The notes: a model not told the origin generated them from the letters alone. A stretch of 64,000 nt of DNA from an uncultured Selenomonadales bacterium (GCA_900321035.1 ONUH01000012.1:1-64000); one strand, 5' to 3'; shown: positions 1 to 10,460, numbered from the stretch's first letter. Numbers and translations are program-made.

Positions 1-100
1 TAGGCTTTAAAAAGCAAGCTTTCTATCGCCCCGTTCGACTTGCATGTGTTAAGCACGCCGCCAGCGTTCGTCCTGAGCCAGGATCAAACTCTCCATGAAA
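1..100 (-). rRNA. rrs: 16S ribosomal RNA, 5' end (partial)
   Basis: The reverse strand reads AGAGTTTGATCCTGGCTCAG at 73-92, the near-universal start of bacterial 16S rRNA, and continues with the expected AACGCTGGCGGCGTGC block toward position 1. Only about the first 100 nt of the gene lie inside the window. The mature 5' end is placed around position 100 from the usual 8-9 nt that precede AGAGTTTG. It is transcribed leftward from the promoter at 361-389 together with the upstream tRNA-Gly. Confidence 0.97.
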
Positions 101-166
101 TGTTTTCACAGAGCTTTGTCGGCTCCGAAATCGTCTTTGTAAAAGAATTGTTAGGTTTTATGATAA

Positions 167-241
167 TGGAGCGGAAAACGGGACTCGAACCCGCGACCCC
201 CACCTTGGCAAGGTGATGCTCTACCACTGAGCTACTTCCGC
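167..241 (-). tRNA. tRNA-Gly (anticodon GCC), copy 1
   Basis: A cloverleaf is visible on the reverse strand: acceptor GCGGAAG pairs with TTTCCGC, the anticodon loop holds CCTTGCCAA (GCC), the T loop is the standard TTCGAGT, and CCA is encoded. It lies between the rRNA promoter at 361-389 and the 16S gene, so it should be cut from the 5' leader of the rRNA precursor. The second copy at 642-716 differs by one base. Confidence 0.96.
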
Positions 242-360
242 ATCTATCACAAACCGCACATCTGGCTTGAATTCATCAATAGATGATCCATTCTGCATTG
301 TTCAGTTTTCAGGGAACACCCCGCTGATCTTGGAGGCGAGCTCCATCGGTCAGCTTTTAT

Positions 361-389
361 ATATTACCTCAGTGAAAGTCCTTTGTCAA
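361..389 (-). promoter_or_regulatory. rRNA operon promoter (-35 TTGACA, 17 bp, -10 TAATAT)
   Basis: On the reverse strand TTGACA (384-389) is followed by a 17-bp spacer and TAATAT (361-366). The downstream leader (242-355) contains TGTTCCCTGAAAACTGAACA near 290-312, similar to Firmicute rRNA leader sequences. It should drive tRNA-Gly copy 1 and the 16S gene. It also separates these from tRNA-Tyr and the CAT tRNA upstream. Confidence 0.85.
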
Positions 390-411
390 GAACTTTTTTG
401 AGAAAATATCA

Positions 412-497
412 TGGTGGGCAGGGCTGGATTCGAACCAGCGTAGCCGCAAGGCGACAGATTTACAGTCTGTTCCCTTTAACCACTCGGGCACCTACCC
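412..497 (-). tRNA. tRNA-Tyr (anticodon GTA)
   Basis: This is an 86-nt tRNA with a long variable arm. The acceptor begins GGGTAGG, the anticodon loop contains CTGTAAAT (GTA), and ACCA ends the gene. It is immediately followed on the leftward strand by the rRNA promoter. It probably shares a transcript with the CAT tRNA 4 bp upstream. Confidence 0.95.
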
Positions 498-501
498 GTT
501 T

Positions 502-578
502 TGGTGGGCCCACTTGGACTCGAACCAAGGACCGGCCGGTTATGAGCCGGCTGCTCTAACCAACTGAGCTATAGGCCC
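502..578 (-). tRNA. tRNA with CAT anticodon, probably Ile2 (lysidine type)
   Basis: This is a 77-nt cloverleaf with acceptor GGGCCTA, anticodon loop CTCATAA (CAT) and encoded CCA. The CTCATAAC loop and the GGTC variable segment resemble Firmicute tRNA-Ile2, whose C34 is changed to lysidine, more than elongator or initiator tRNA-Met. The Ile2 call is by resemblance only; an elongator tRNA-Met is the alternative. Confidence 0.88.
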
Positions 579-600
579 GTGAGTGTGCAACACACCCAGC

Positions 601-630
601 AAAATAAAAACCGCACACTTTCGCATGCGG
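601..630 (-). terminator. Intrinsic terminator after tRNA-Gly copy 2
   Basis: On the reverse strand an 8-bp stem CCGCATGC / GTGTGCGG closes a GAAA tetraloop and is followed by TTTTATTTT. It lies between tRNA-Gly copy 2 and the CAT tRNA. Because no promoter is evident between this hairpin and the CAT tRNA, some read-through is likely needed for the two downstream tRNAs. Confidence 0.7.
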
Positions 631-641
631 GCTTTATCACA

Positions 642-716
642 TGGAGCGGAAAACGGGACTCGGACCCGCGACCCCCACCTTGGCAAGGTGATGCTCTACC
701 ACTGAGCTACTTCCGC
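642..716 (-). tRNA. tRNA-Gly (GCC), copy 2, with C55 in the T loop
   Basis: It is identical over 75 nt to the copy at 167-241 except at position 663, where the T loop reads TCCGAGT instead of TTCGAGT. U55, the universally conserved pseudouridine site (TruB target), is therefore C55. Acceptor stem, anticodon GCC and CCA are intact. It has its own strong promoter at 767-795, so it is probably expressed. A functional elongator, a specialised glycine tRNA, or a sequencing error are all possible. Confidence 0.9.
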
Positions 717-766
717 ATTGTCCCCGTCCGGCCGTCTCTGAAAGCGTCGACCGAACCGCAAGGCAT

Positions 767-795
767 ATTATATCGTGCGGTTTTTTGTTTGTCAA
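767..795 (-). promoter_or_regulatory. Promoter for tRNA-Gly copy 2 (TTGACA, 17 bp, TATAAT)
   Basis: On the reverse strand TTGACA (790-795), a 17-bp spacer and TATAAT (767-772) form a consensus sigma-A promoter about 50 bp upstream of tRNA-Gly copy 2. Confidence 0.85.
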
Positions 796-896
796 CACTT
801 CCAAAAAATTTGGCTCCGGTTTTCTTGATTCGTGATTCTTTCGTTATTCTAATGAAATATTAAGAATCTCTCCACGTTCTTTTCATCTGTAAACGT

Positions 897-1025
897 TATA
901 GTATGAACATCGAAAGGAGCCTGCGAACATGCACGCTGCTTTCGACCGACTCCAGCAACAACGAACACCCCTTTTATCTCCCTTCGCCCCGGTTGGCGCC
1001 CCCTATCGCCAACCGGGGCTTTCTA
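897..1025 (+). ncRNA. Possible small transcript ending in a strong terminator hairpin
   Basis: A -10-like TATAGT (897-902) and a good Shine-Dalgarno (GAAAGGAG) precede an ATG at 929. A perfect 13-bp stem, GCCCCGGTTGGCG (986-998) with CGCCAACCGGGGC (1007-1019), is followed by TTTCT. The reading frame from 929 runs through the stem and then antisense to glpF, so it is not a credible protein of that length. The stretch may be a small RNA or a short peptide with its own terminator. No -35 box is convincing. Confidence 0.35.
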
Positions 1026-1040
1026 TCAATCTTTCCATGC

Positions 1041-1080
1041 AAAATGGCCGCGTGCATTTCTGCGCGCGGCCATTTTCTTT
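1041..1080 (-). terminator. Terminator of glpF (bidirectional hairpin)
   Basis: AAAATGGCCGCG (1041-1052) pairs with CGCGGCCATTTT (1065-1076). The A/T-rich stem base gives U runs on either strand. It sits 20 bp beyond the glpF stop. Confidence 0.75.
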
Positions 1081-1099
1081 CCTTATTAAATATACGATT

Positions 1100-1825
1100 T
1101 TATACAATCCCAAAGATATGCGCGACGAAATAGGCGAGCATACCGCCGCAAAGCGGCGCGACGACGGGCACCCAGGCATAGCCCCAGTCGGAGTCGGCCT
1201 TATTCGGGATCGGCACAAGAAGATGCGCGATGCGCGGGCCAAGATCGCGTGCCGCGTTCATCGCATAGCCGGTCGGGCCTCCAAGGGAAAGACCCAGGGC
1301 CCAAATCAGCATCGCGACGAGGTACGGGCCGAAACCTGCGGGCAGCGGGCCGTTCGGCTTCGCGAAAATCATCCAGATGACGAACATCAAGAAGAACGTC
1401 GCGATTGCCTCGGCAATGAAATTCGCCGGGATATTGCGGACCGCCGGAGCCGTGCAGAAAACGCCGCGCTTTGTCGGGCCGTCCTCGGTCTCCGCCCAGT
1501 GGGGGAGATACGCGAGCCAGACGATAATGCCGCCCGCGACGCCGCCCGCAATCTGCACGAGAGAAGTGGCAACACACTGCGGCAAGGTGTAGATACCCGC
1601 CAGTGTCTTCGCCAACGTGACGGAGGGATTCAAATCGCCCTGGGGCGCGCCCAGCGCTACCGAAGTGTAGACGCCCAGCAGCACCGCGAAGGCCCACCCC
1701 GTCGTTGTACAGATCCATCCGCCGCCGTTTCCGCAGGTCTTCTTCAATGCCATGTTCGCATTCACGCCGCAGCCGAATACAACGAGAACCAACGTCCCCA
1801 TAAACTCGCCAAGCAAATTGTCCAT
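1100..1825 (-). CDS. glpF: Glycerol uptake facilitator (aquaglyceroporin)
   Basis: MIP-family channel of 241 residues passing glycerol and other small neutral solutes through the inner membrane. ATG at 1825 is chosen because AAGGAG lies 8 nt upstream; an in-frame GTG at 1831 would leave only 2 nt. Six membrane segments are apparent, and the second half-repeat carries the GlpF-type RDLGP sequence with the pore arginine. Both NPA boxes are altered: the first reads NPS (in GDLNPSVTLAKT) and the second reads NAA (in GYAMNAARDLGPR). It follows glpK by about 97 bp and is very likely cotranscribed. The family call is secure; the pore changes may be lineage-typical. Confidence 0.95.
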   Translation of the reverse strand: MDNLLGEFMGTLVLVVFGCGVNANMALKKTCGNGGGWICTTTGWAFAVLLGVYTSVALGAPQGDLNPSVTLAKTLAGIYTLPQCVATSLVQIAGGVAGGIIVWLAYLPHWAETEDGPTKRGVFCTAPAVRNIPANFIAEAIATFFLMFVIWMIFAKPNGPLPAGFGPYLVAMLIWALGLSLGGPTGYAMNAARDLGPRIAHLLVPIPNKADSDWGYAWVPVVAPLCGGMLAYFVAHIFGIV

Positions 1826-1922
1826 AACCACATCTCCTTGCTCATTTAAATGAAGAAAAATGTTGCGGTAAGATTTTCTGATTATCTGATTTTCTTACTT
1901 CAAAAAATTTCAATTGTTCCCT

Positions 1923-3510
<1,588 letters not shown>

Positions 3511-3735
3511 TATTTTTCAGTTATTTTCAGACGGAAGGAGACTTGATTACGATTAGTTTTTGCACTGATTTATACAGTTGCTTATATTCGAAATTATTTC
3601 CAGGGGCGCCGCCCTTTTTTGAATCCCCTGAAAAGCTCTGCAGATTTAAAGATTCCGCGGTGAGCAATTATGATAACTCAAACAATTATTTATCCCGCGT
3701 TCAAAACTATGATAACTAAACTGTAGCCGTAACAC

Positions 3736-3785
3736 CTCATCCGTCAGCCCTTCGGGCTGCCACCTTCCCCTCAAGGGGAAGGCAA
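3736..3785. repeat. REP-like intergenic element, copy 1
   Basis: The unit has two hairpins: CAGCCCTTCGGGCTG and CCTTCCCCTCAAGGGGAAGG, preceded by CTCATCCGT and followed by CAAG. Relatives occur at 14869-15000 (two copies, inverted), 19168-19217 and 22540-22592. Every copy lies between genes. Confidence 0.75.
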
Positions 3786-3906
3786 GAGTTTGGTACTGTG
3801 AAAACCACTCCCGCAAAAATGGGCTATAGTTTAAGTCGCCAAAAGCTTTATCGCGGGATAAACTGCCCGATAAATTCTACTAAACTTTTACCGCGGAATC
3901 CCGGCC

Positions 3907-3935
3907 CCCGTGACAGTCCAGTGGACTGTCACGGG
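3907..3935. repeat. Perfect 29-bp palindrome
   Basis: CCCGTGACAGTCCA and its exact complement flank a single central G. The core CAGTCC-GGACTG recurs in the longer palindrome at 4074-4122 and, degenerate, at 19283-19319. Confidence 0.8.
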
Positions 3936-4073
3936 CCCTTCAAGGGTGCCCAGCGGGAGCACAGCTCCTGCTGGTGGGGATTCAAAGGGGCAACGCCCCG
4001 CCACATCACATTCTCAATGACGAATAACCGTACAAGCCATCGCCAAAACCTTTCGCAAACATTTGCAGAGAAA

Positions 4074-4122
4074 AGCAACAAGGGGAGAAACAGTCCGCTG
4101 GACTGTTTCTCCCCTTGTTGCT
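4074..4122 (-). terminator. Perfect 49-bp palindrome acting as the purL terminator
   Basis: Arms of 23 bp (AGCAACAAGGGGAGAAACAG then TCC, and the exact complement) flank a 3-nt loop. It begins 14 bp beyond the purL stop and is followed on the leftward strand by TTTTCTCTGC. It shares the CAGTCC-GGACTG core with the palindrome at 3907-3935, so a repeat family seems to have been used as a terminator. Confidence 0.65.
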
Positions 4123-4135
4123 TTACAACATAAAA

Positions 4136-7100
4136 TTACAAATAATATCCTACGCCAGAGGCGAAAATCCGCTGATCCTTCTCACCCGGCACATTGATTC
4201 CGATATGATCACCGATGCGCTCGGAATGTCCCATTTTGCCGAACACGCGGCCGTCCGGACTGGTGATGCCCTCGATGGCATACACCGAGCCGTTGGGATT
4301 GAAGGCGACGTCCATGGTGGGATTCCCCGCCGCGTCCACGTACTGGGTGGCAATCTGCCCGTGCAGCCGCAAACGGGAGAGGATTTCCTTGTCGGCGTAG
4401 AAACGGCCTTCCCCGTGAGAAACGGGAATCGTCTGCACGGAGCCGACAGGCACGCCGGAAAGCCACGGCGACAGATTCGAGACCACCTTCGTGCGCACCA
4501 TGCAGGAAACATGCCGCCCGATGGTGTTGAAGGTCAGCGTCGGCGAACTGTCCGAAAGAGGACGGATATCCCCATACGGCACGAGTCCCAGCTTGATCAG
4601 CGCCTGGAACCCGTTGCAAATGCCGAGCATCAGACCGTCCCGTTCCGTAAGATGTTCCATGACCGCTTCCTTGATCCGCGGATTGCGGAACATGGCGGCG
4701 ATGAACTTGCCGGAACCGTCCGGCTCGTCGCCGCCGGAGAATCCGCCGGGGAACATGATAATCTGCGACGCCTTGATGCCCTTGACGATGGCGTCCACGG
4801 TTTCCGCGACGGCCTGCGGCGTCAGATTGCGTATGACGAGGGTTTCCGCTTTCGCACCCGCGCGCTCAAAGGCGCGAGCCGAATCGTACTCGCAGTTCGT
4901 CCCCGGAAATACGGGAATGAATACGCGCGGCTTCGCGTAATGGACGGAAGCGGCGATATTGGCGCCCTGCGTGTAATCCGGCGCCTGCGGGATGGATGTG
5001 GGAGTGCCGCCCGTCTTCGTCGGGAAGATGCGCTCCAGCGGTTCCCGCCAGGTGTTTTCCGCTTCCCCCAGATTGACGATGATACCGCCGCAAACGACGT
5101 TCGGCTGCTCCATGGTAAAGCCGAGGTGGTAAGCGCCGGTATGGGCCAGGTCTTTTTCCACGTCCGTGCCTTCGGGCAGTTCAAGAAGAATCGTACCGTA
5201 ATCGGGCAGGAACACCTCTTCCGCCTTCGGCGCCGCGTCGAAGCAAAAGCCGATGCCGTTGCCGAGGCACATCCGCGTCACCGCCGCGGCTACACCGCCC
5301 ACGCGCACCGTGGACGCGGAAAGGACCTTATGCGCCGCCGTCATCTCGGCGATTTTTTCCAGATTGTACCGAAGCTGACCGAAATCCGGCAGATCGGATT
5401 CGTCCTTCGGGCACGGCACGGCATAAACGGTGCTGCCGATTTCTTTGAATTCCGCCGAGACTACCCGGTCCGCAGGCAGGACGCCCACGGCGAAGGCCGC
5501 CAGCGTCGGCGGAACATGCAGTTCCATGAATGTGCCGGACATGGAGTCCTTGCCGCCAATGGCCGCGACGCCGAACGAACGCTGCGCCCAAAACGCGCCC
5601 AAGAGCGCCGCGAAGGGATTGCCCCACTTCTTCGCGTCTTTCCCAAGGCTCTCAAAATATTCCTGCAGGGTCAGCCACGCTATATCCAAGCTGCCGCCCA
5701 TGGCGACGAGCTTCGCGACGGCCTCGACCACGGCGTACACCGCGCCGTGGAACGGGCTCCATTCCATCAGATACGGGTCGAGCCCATAGGCCATCACCGT
5801 AGCCGTACTCGTCTCCCCTTCAATCATCGGGAGTTTCGCCGCCATGCCCTCCTGCGGCGTGAGCTGATTCTTCCCGCCGAAAGGCATCAGGATCGTACCC
5901 GCCCCCACGGTGGAATCGAACCGCTCGGCAAGCCCCTTCTGGGCGCAGACGTTCAACCGCGAAAGATTTTTCATCCACGCGGCGAAAAGATTCGAGCCAC
6001 ATTCCGCAATTTCCTCGGGCAGACGGCGCAGATACGGGCTCTCGGCGTCGGGCTGGGAAACCAGCGTTTCCACATGCTGGCGCACGCCGTTCGTGTCCAG
6101 GAATCTCCGCTCGAGATCGACGATGATGCTCCCCCGCCAATGCATGACGAGCCTCGGCTCCGCCGTGACCTCGGCGACCTCGGTGGCTTCCAGGTTTTCT
6201 TCCTCCGCCGCGGCAATAAAAGCGGCGGCGTCCTCCGGCGCCAGCACGACGGCCATGCGCTCCTGGGACTCGGAAATCGCCAGCTCCGTCCCGTCAAGCC
6301 CCTCGTACTTTTTCGGCACCGCGTCAAGGTTGACGGCAAGGCCGGCGGTCAGTTCGCCAATGGCGACGGCGACGCCGCCCGCGCCGAAATCGTTGCAGCG
6401 CTTGATGCTCCGCGCCACCTCGGGACGACGGAAAAGCCGCTGGATTTTCCGCTCCGTCGGCGGGTTGCCTTTTTGCACCTCCGCTCCGCAAGTGGAAAGG
6501 GACTCCACGGTATGCTGCTTCGAGGAACCCGTGGCGCCGCCGCAGCCGTCGCGTCCCGTGCGGCCGCCGACGAGGATCACCACGTCCCCCGGCACGGGCG
6601 CTTTGCGCACCACGTTCTCCTTCGGCGCCGCGGCGATGACGGCGCCGATTTCCATGCGCTTCGCCATATAGCCCGGATGATAGACCTCCGCCACCTGTCC
6701 CGTGGCAAGGCCGATTTGGTTGCCGTAAGAGCTGTATCCCGCCGCCGCTTCCCGCGTGATTTTCTTCTGCGGGAGCTTGCCGACGCGGGTTTCCCTGACC
6801 GGCGTGCGCGGGTCGGCGGCTCCCGTCAGGCGCATCGCCTGATAGACGTAAGAACGGCCCGACAGCGGATCGCGGATCGCGCCGCCGAGACAGGTCGCCG
6901 CGCCGCCGAAAGGCTCGATCTCCGTCGGATGGTTGTGGGTCTCGTTCTTGAACATCACAAGCCAGGGCTCGGTTACGCCGTCATGATCGGCCTCCACCAC
7001 TACGGAGCAGGCGTTGACTTCCTCCGACTCGTCCAGCGCCTCAAGCCTGCCTTCCTTACGGAGGATCTTCATGCCCATGACGGCAATGTCCATCAGCGTG

Positions 7101-7918
7101 ACGGCCCGGTCCGTATCCGCGCCGTACACCGTCTGCCGGTCGAAAAGATATTTTTCATAGGCCGTCTCCATCGCCGGACGGTAAGGACCGTCCTCGAAAT
7201 CCACGCGGTCGATGGCCGTGGTAAACGTCGTATGCCGGCAATGGTCGGACCAATACGTGTCAATCACGCGCAGCTCGGTAATTGTCGGCGGACGGTGGGC
7301 GACGTCCCGGAAATACATCTGGCAGAAAATCAGGTCGTCGAGGTTCATGGCCAGACCGTACCGCGACAAAAGCACGGCGAGCCGCTTCTCCGAGCACGCA
7401 TTGAAGTCCTGCAGCACTTCCACGTTCGCCGGCTCCTCCGTCACCATCGCCAGCGTTTTCGGCTTTTCGAGCGCCGCCTCCCGACACTCCACCTCGTTGA
7501 TCAGATAGGATTTGATGCCGTTGAAAGCCGCGTCCGACAGCTCTCCGACCAAAAGCACCAGCGTCGCCGTACGGATCGTCGGGCGCTCTTTCTGCGTGAC
7601 GAGCTGCACGCACTGGGCCGCCGAGTCCGCGCGCTGGTCATACTGCCCCGGCAAAAACTCCACCGCGAACTGCCGCGTGTTGGGAAAATCCGGCAGCTGC
7701 TCCTCATAGACCACGTCCACCGGCGGCTCCGCAAAAACCACGTCACGGACGGCATGATATTCCTTGTCGCTGAGACCTTCAATATCGTAACGGCGAATCA
7801 GGCGCACTGCGCGAAGGCCCACCAGCCGAAAGCTTTCAATGAGGTCCTCCGCCAGCTGCCGCGCCGGGACGTCGAAAAATCCCTGCCTTTTCTCCACAAA
7901 AAGCCTTCGGACCGTCAT
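4136..7918 (-). CDS. purL: Phosphoribosylformylglycinamidine synthase (single-chain, with glutaminase)
   Basis: Converts FGAR, glutamine and ATP to FGAM in purine synthesis. At 1260 residues it is the fused type that carries the PurQ glutaminase on one chain. The N-terminal half has WSDHCRHTTF and the AIRS-type motifs KNETHNHPTEIEPFGGAATC and FGAGGVAVAIGEL. The C-terminal glutaminase has FPGTNCEYD, MFPGGFSGGDEPDGSGKF, the catalytic-cysteine loop LGICNGFQALIKLGL and the histidine motif VSHGEGRFYA. The start overlaps the yhcH stop (ATGA), and GAGGAGG lies 7 nt upstream, so the two genes are translationally coupled. No other pur gene is in the window. Confidence 0.97.
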   Translation of the reverse strand: MTVRRLFVEKRQGFFDVPARQLAEDLIESFRLVGLRAVRLIRRYDIEGLSDKEYHAVRDVVFAEPPVDVVYEEQLPDFPNTRQFAVEFLPGQYDQRADSAAQCVQLVTQKERPTIRTATLVLLVGELSDAAFNGIKSYLINEVECREAALEKPKTLAMVTEEPANVEVLQDFNACSEKRLAVLLSRYGLAMNLDDLIFCQMYFRDVAHRPPTITELRVIDTYWSDHCRHTTFTTAIDRVDFEDGPYRPAMETAYEKYLFDRQTVYGADTDRAVTLMDIAVMGMKILRKEGRLEALDESEEVNACSVVVEADHDGVTEPWLVMFKNETHNHPTEIEPFGGAATCLGGAIRDPLSGRSYVYQAMRLTGAADPRTPVRETRVGKLPQKKITREAAAGYSSYGNQIGLATGQVAEVYHPGYMAKRMEIGAVIAAAPKENVVRKAPVPGDVVILVGGRTGRDGCGGATGSSKQHTVESLSTCGAEVQKGNPPTERKIQRLFRRPEVARSIKRCNDFGAGGVAVAIGELTAGLAVNLDAVPKKYEGLDGTELAISESQERMAVVLAPEDAAAFIAAAEEENLEATEVAEVTAEPRLVMHWRGSIIVDLERRFLDTNGVRQHVETLVSQPDAESPYLRRLPEEIAECGSNLFAAWMKNLSRLNVCAQKGLAERFDSTVGAGTILMPFGGKNQLTPQEGMAAKLPMIEGETSTATVMAYGLDPYLMEWSPFHGAVYAVVEAVAKLVAMGGSLDIAWLTLQEYFESLGKDAKKWGNPFAALLGAFWAQRSFGVAAIGGKDSMSGTFMELHVPPTLAAFAVGVLPADRVVSAEFKEIGSTVYAVPCPKDESDLPDFGQLRYNLEKIAEMTAAHKVLSASTVRVGGVAAAVTRMCLGNGIGFCFDAAPKAEEVFLPDYGTILLELPEGTDVEKDLAHTGAYHLGFTMEQPNVVCGGIIVNLGEAENTWREPLERIFPTKTGGTPTSIPQAPDYTQGANIAASVHYAKPRVFIPVFPGTNCEYDSARAFERAGAKAETLVIRNLTPQAVAETVDAIVKGIKASQIIMFPGGFSGGDEPDGSGKFIAAMFRNPRIKEAVMEHLTERDGLMLGICNGFQALIKLGLVPYGDIRPLSDSSPTLTFNTIGRHVSCMVRTKVVSNLSPWLSGVPVGSVQTIPVSHGEGRFYADKEILSRLRLHGQIATQYVDAAGNPTMDVAFNPNGSVYAIEGITSPDGRVFGKMGHSERIGDHIGINVPGEKDQRIFASGVGYYL

Positions 7919-8400
7919 TTCCCATCCTCCTCAAACAGCTCCACAGCGACTTTCACGACCACCTTCAGCACCGGCGACGGCTCCTCGATGGCGCAGCACG
8001 GCCGATGGATGTCCTTCGGCGTCAGCACGGCAAAACAGCCCTCGGACAGGACGAAATTGCTTTCCGGCTCCAACTTCTCATAAAAAGCGATGTCCTTTTC
8101 CTCATTGTAGGGCTCCGCTATTTTCAGCTCCGGCGTAAAAGCGCACCAGCCGATAAACTCCTGCCCTTCCGCCACATACTGCACGTCCGTATAGCGTCGG
8201 TGGGACTCCGGGCGGCATTCCCGCGCCGGTTTCGTGTCGTACCGCTGGACCGTGGCGTAAATCCGATCGCCATCAATCTCGTAGCGGCCATCCTTCAGTT
8301 TAGAGAAATCCGTCTCCCGCAGATACGACAGCGCCCGCTTCATTGCCGGCGAAAAGAAAACGCCTGTCGCCTCTTCGTCGTGTATTTCCCCTATAATCAA
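7915..8400 (-). CDS. YhcH/YjgK/YiaL-family protein (cupin-like, possible sugar anomerase)
   Basis: About 161 residues. Family features are PESHRRYTDVQYVAEGQE near residue 65 and LSEGCFAVLTPKDIHRP near residue 120, with the histidine and glutamate positions expected for a metal-binding cupin-like fold. Some members (NanQ) open or isomerise sialic acid anomers. The start is a TTG at 8400, with GGAGG 8 nt upstream; a TTG at 8406 is also in frame. The stop overlaps the purL start by 4 bp. A purine-related role is not implied by the family, so its link to purL may only be positional. Confidence 0.85.
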   Translation of the reverse strand: MIIGEIHDEEATGVFFSPAMKRALSYLRETDFSKLKDGRYEIDGDRIYATVQRYDTKPARECRPESHRRYTDVQYVAEGQEFIGWCAFTPELKIAEPYNEEKDIAFYEKLEPESNFVLSEGCFAVLTPKDIHRPCCAIEEPSPVLKVVVKVAVELFEEDGK

Positions 8401-8701
8401 AGTCAACGCCTCCCATACAGTAAGGAATCAACGGATAAGCCAACCGCGCCCCGTCAGGTCTTTTCCCGTCCTGCTTGAAAAACCTTCGGCAGAGCCGCGT
8501 CGGTCTTGCCCATGGACTTCTTCGCCGTCCCGCAAATACGCGCCGCACGCTTGCAAGGGCCGGCCGCCTATGATAATATCTAAATAGAAACGATAAACAA
8601 GCCCGTCGAACTTTTTATCGCTTCCATTGTAATAAAAATACGCTGGATATGCAATCAAAAGCGGCATATTTTCTAAAATGCCCAAAATCGGAGGTTATTG
8701 C
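8401..8701. other. Intergenic region between divergent yhcH-purL and the lrp-like operon
   Basis: About 300 bp with no credible gene. The Shine-Dalgarno GGAGG for yhcH (8409-8413) and for the regulator (8690-8694) lie at its two ends. The A/T-rich part from 8565 to 8680 is the likely promoter area, but I cannot pick a clear -35/-10 pair. Confidence 0.4.
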
Positions 8702-9177
8702 ATGAACGAATTGCTTTCCCTGTTGGAACACAACGCCCGCCGTCCGCTCCCCGAACTGTCCGCCGTCCTCAAACGGAGCGAATACGAAGTCGGAAAAGAA
8801 ATCAAGGCGATGGAGGACGAGCGCATTATTTTAGGCTATAATACGCTGATCGACTGGAACAAGGCGGGCGTCGACAAAGTCACCGCCTTCATCGAGGTCA
8901 ATCTTACGCCCCAGCGGGACGTGGGCTTCGACGCCATCGCCGACCGCATCTCCCGCTTTGACGAGGTGCGCTCCGTCTATCTGATGAGCGGAAACTTCGA
9001 CCTCCTCGTGATCGTCGAGGAATCGTCTCTGCAGGCCATCGCCGACTTCATCGCCCAGCGGCTCGCCACCATCGACGGCGTCACTTCGACGCGCAGCCAC
9101 TTCATGCTGAAGCCTTACAAAAAGGACGGCCTGATGACCGGCCCGAAGGAACGCGACCATAGGCTGGTGGTGTCGCC

Positions 9178-9181
<4 letters not shown>
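8702..9181 (+). CDS. Lrp/AsnC-family transcriptional regulator
   Basis: 159 residues: an N-terminal winged helix-turn-helix (residues about 1-50, with LLSLLEHNARRPLPELS and KEIKAMEDERIILGYN) and a C-terminal RAM/ACT-like ligand domain (FIEVNLTP, VYLMSGNFDLLVIVE). ATG at 8702 is preceded by GGAGG 7 nt upstream; the longer in-frame start at 8678 lacks a site. Its stop overlaps the aminotransferase start (ATGA), so it probably senses an amino acid and controls the coupled aminotransferase. Confidence 0.92.
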
Positions 9182-10365
<1,184 letters not shown>

Positions 10366-10385
10366 AAATTCACGAAAAGCTATCC

Positions 10386-10414
10386 TTGAAGAAATTTTTT
10401 TGGTAAAATAAAAT
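10386..10414 (+). promoter_or_regulatory. Promoter upstream of the XRE regulator
   Basis: TTGAAG (10386-10391), a 17-bp spacer and TAAAAT (10409-10414) lie about 45 bp before the start at 10461. The region is strongly A/T-rich against a GC-rich background. Confidence 0.5.
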
Positions 10415-10460
10415 AAGATAAAAATTGTCCCCCGCACATTAAAAAGGGAGGGAACCCCGC

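Larger units (their letters stand above)
3600..4073. repeat. Mosaic of dispersed intergenic repeats (copy A)
   Basis: This gene-free stretch between glpK and purL is built from pieces that recur elsewhere. AAGATTCCGCGGTGA, ATCCCGCG and the block CCCGCAAAAATGGGCTA with TTTAAGTC (about 3811-3840) reappear, partly inverted, at 60260-60400. AGCCATCGCCAAAACCTTTCG (about 4036-4055) resembles AGCCACCGTCAAAGCCTTTCG at 60587-60606. It also contains the REP-like element at 3736-3785 and the palindrome at 3907-3935. No transposase or credible reading frame is present. Confidence 0.6.

Noticed and set aside
929..1849. 306-codon frame with a good Shine-Dalgarno at 929
   Set aside because: After the first hairpin it runs antisense through glpF; only the first part could be real, and it is listed as a possible small transcript.
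4115..8083. Open frame of 1322 codons on the plus strand opposite purL
   Set aside because: It is antisense to a complete, motif-rich purL, has no ribosome site, and its Arg/His-rich translation is what GC-rich antisense frames give.
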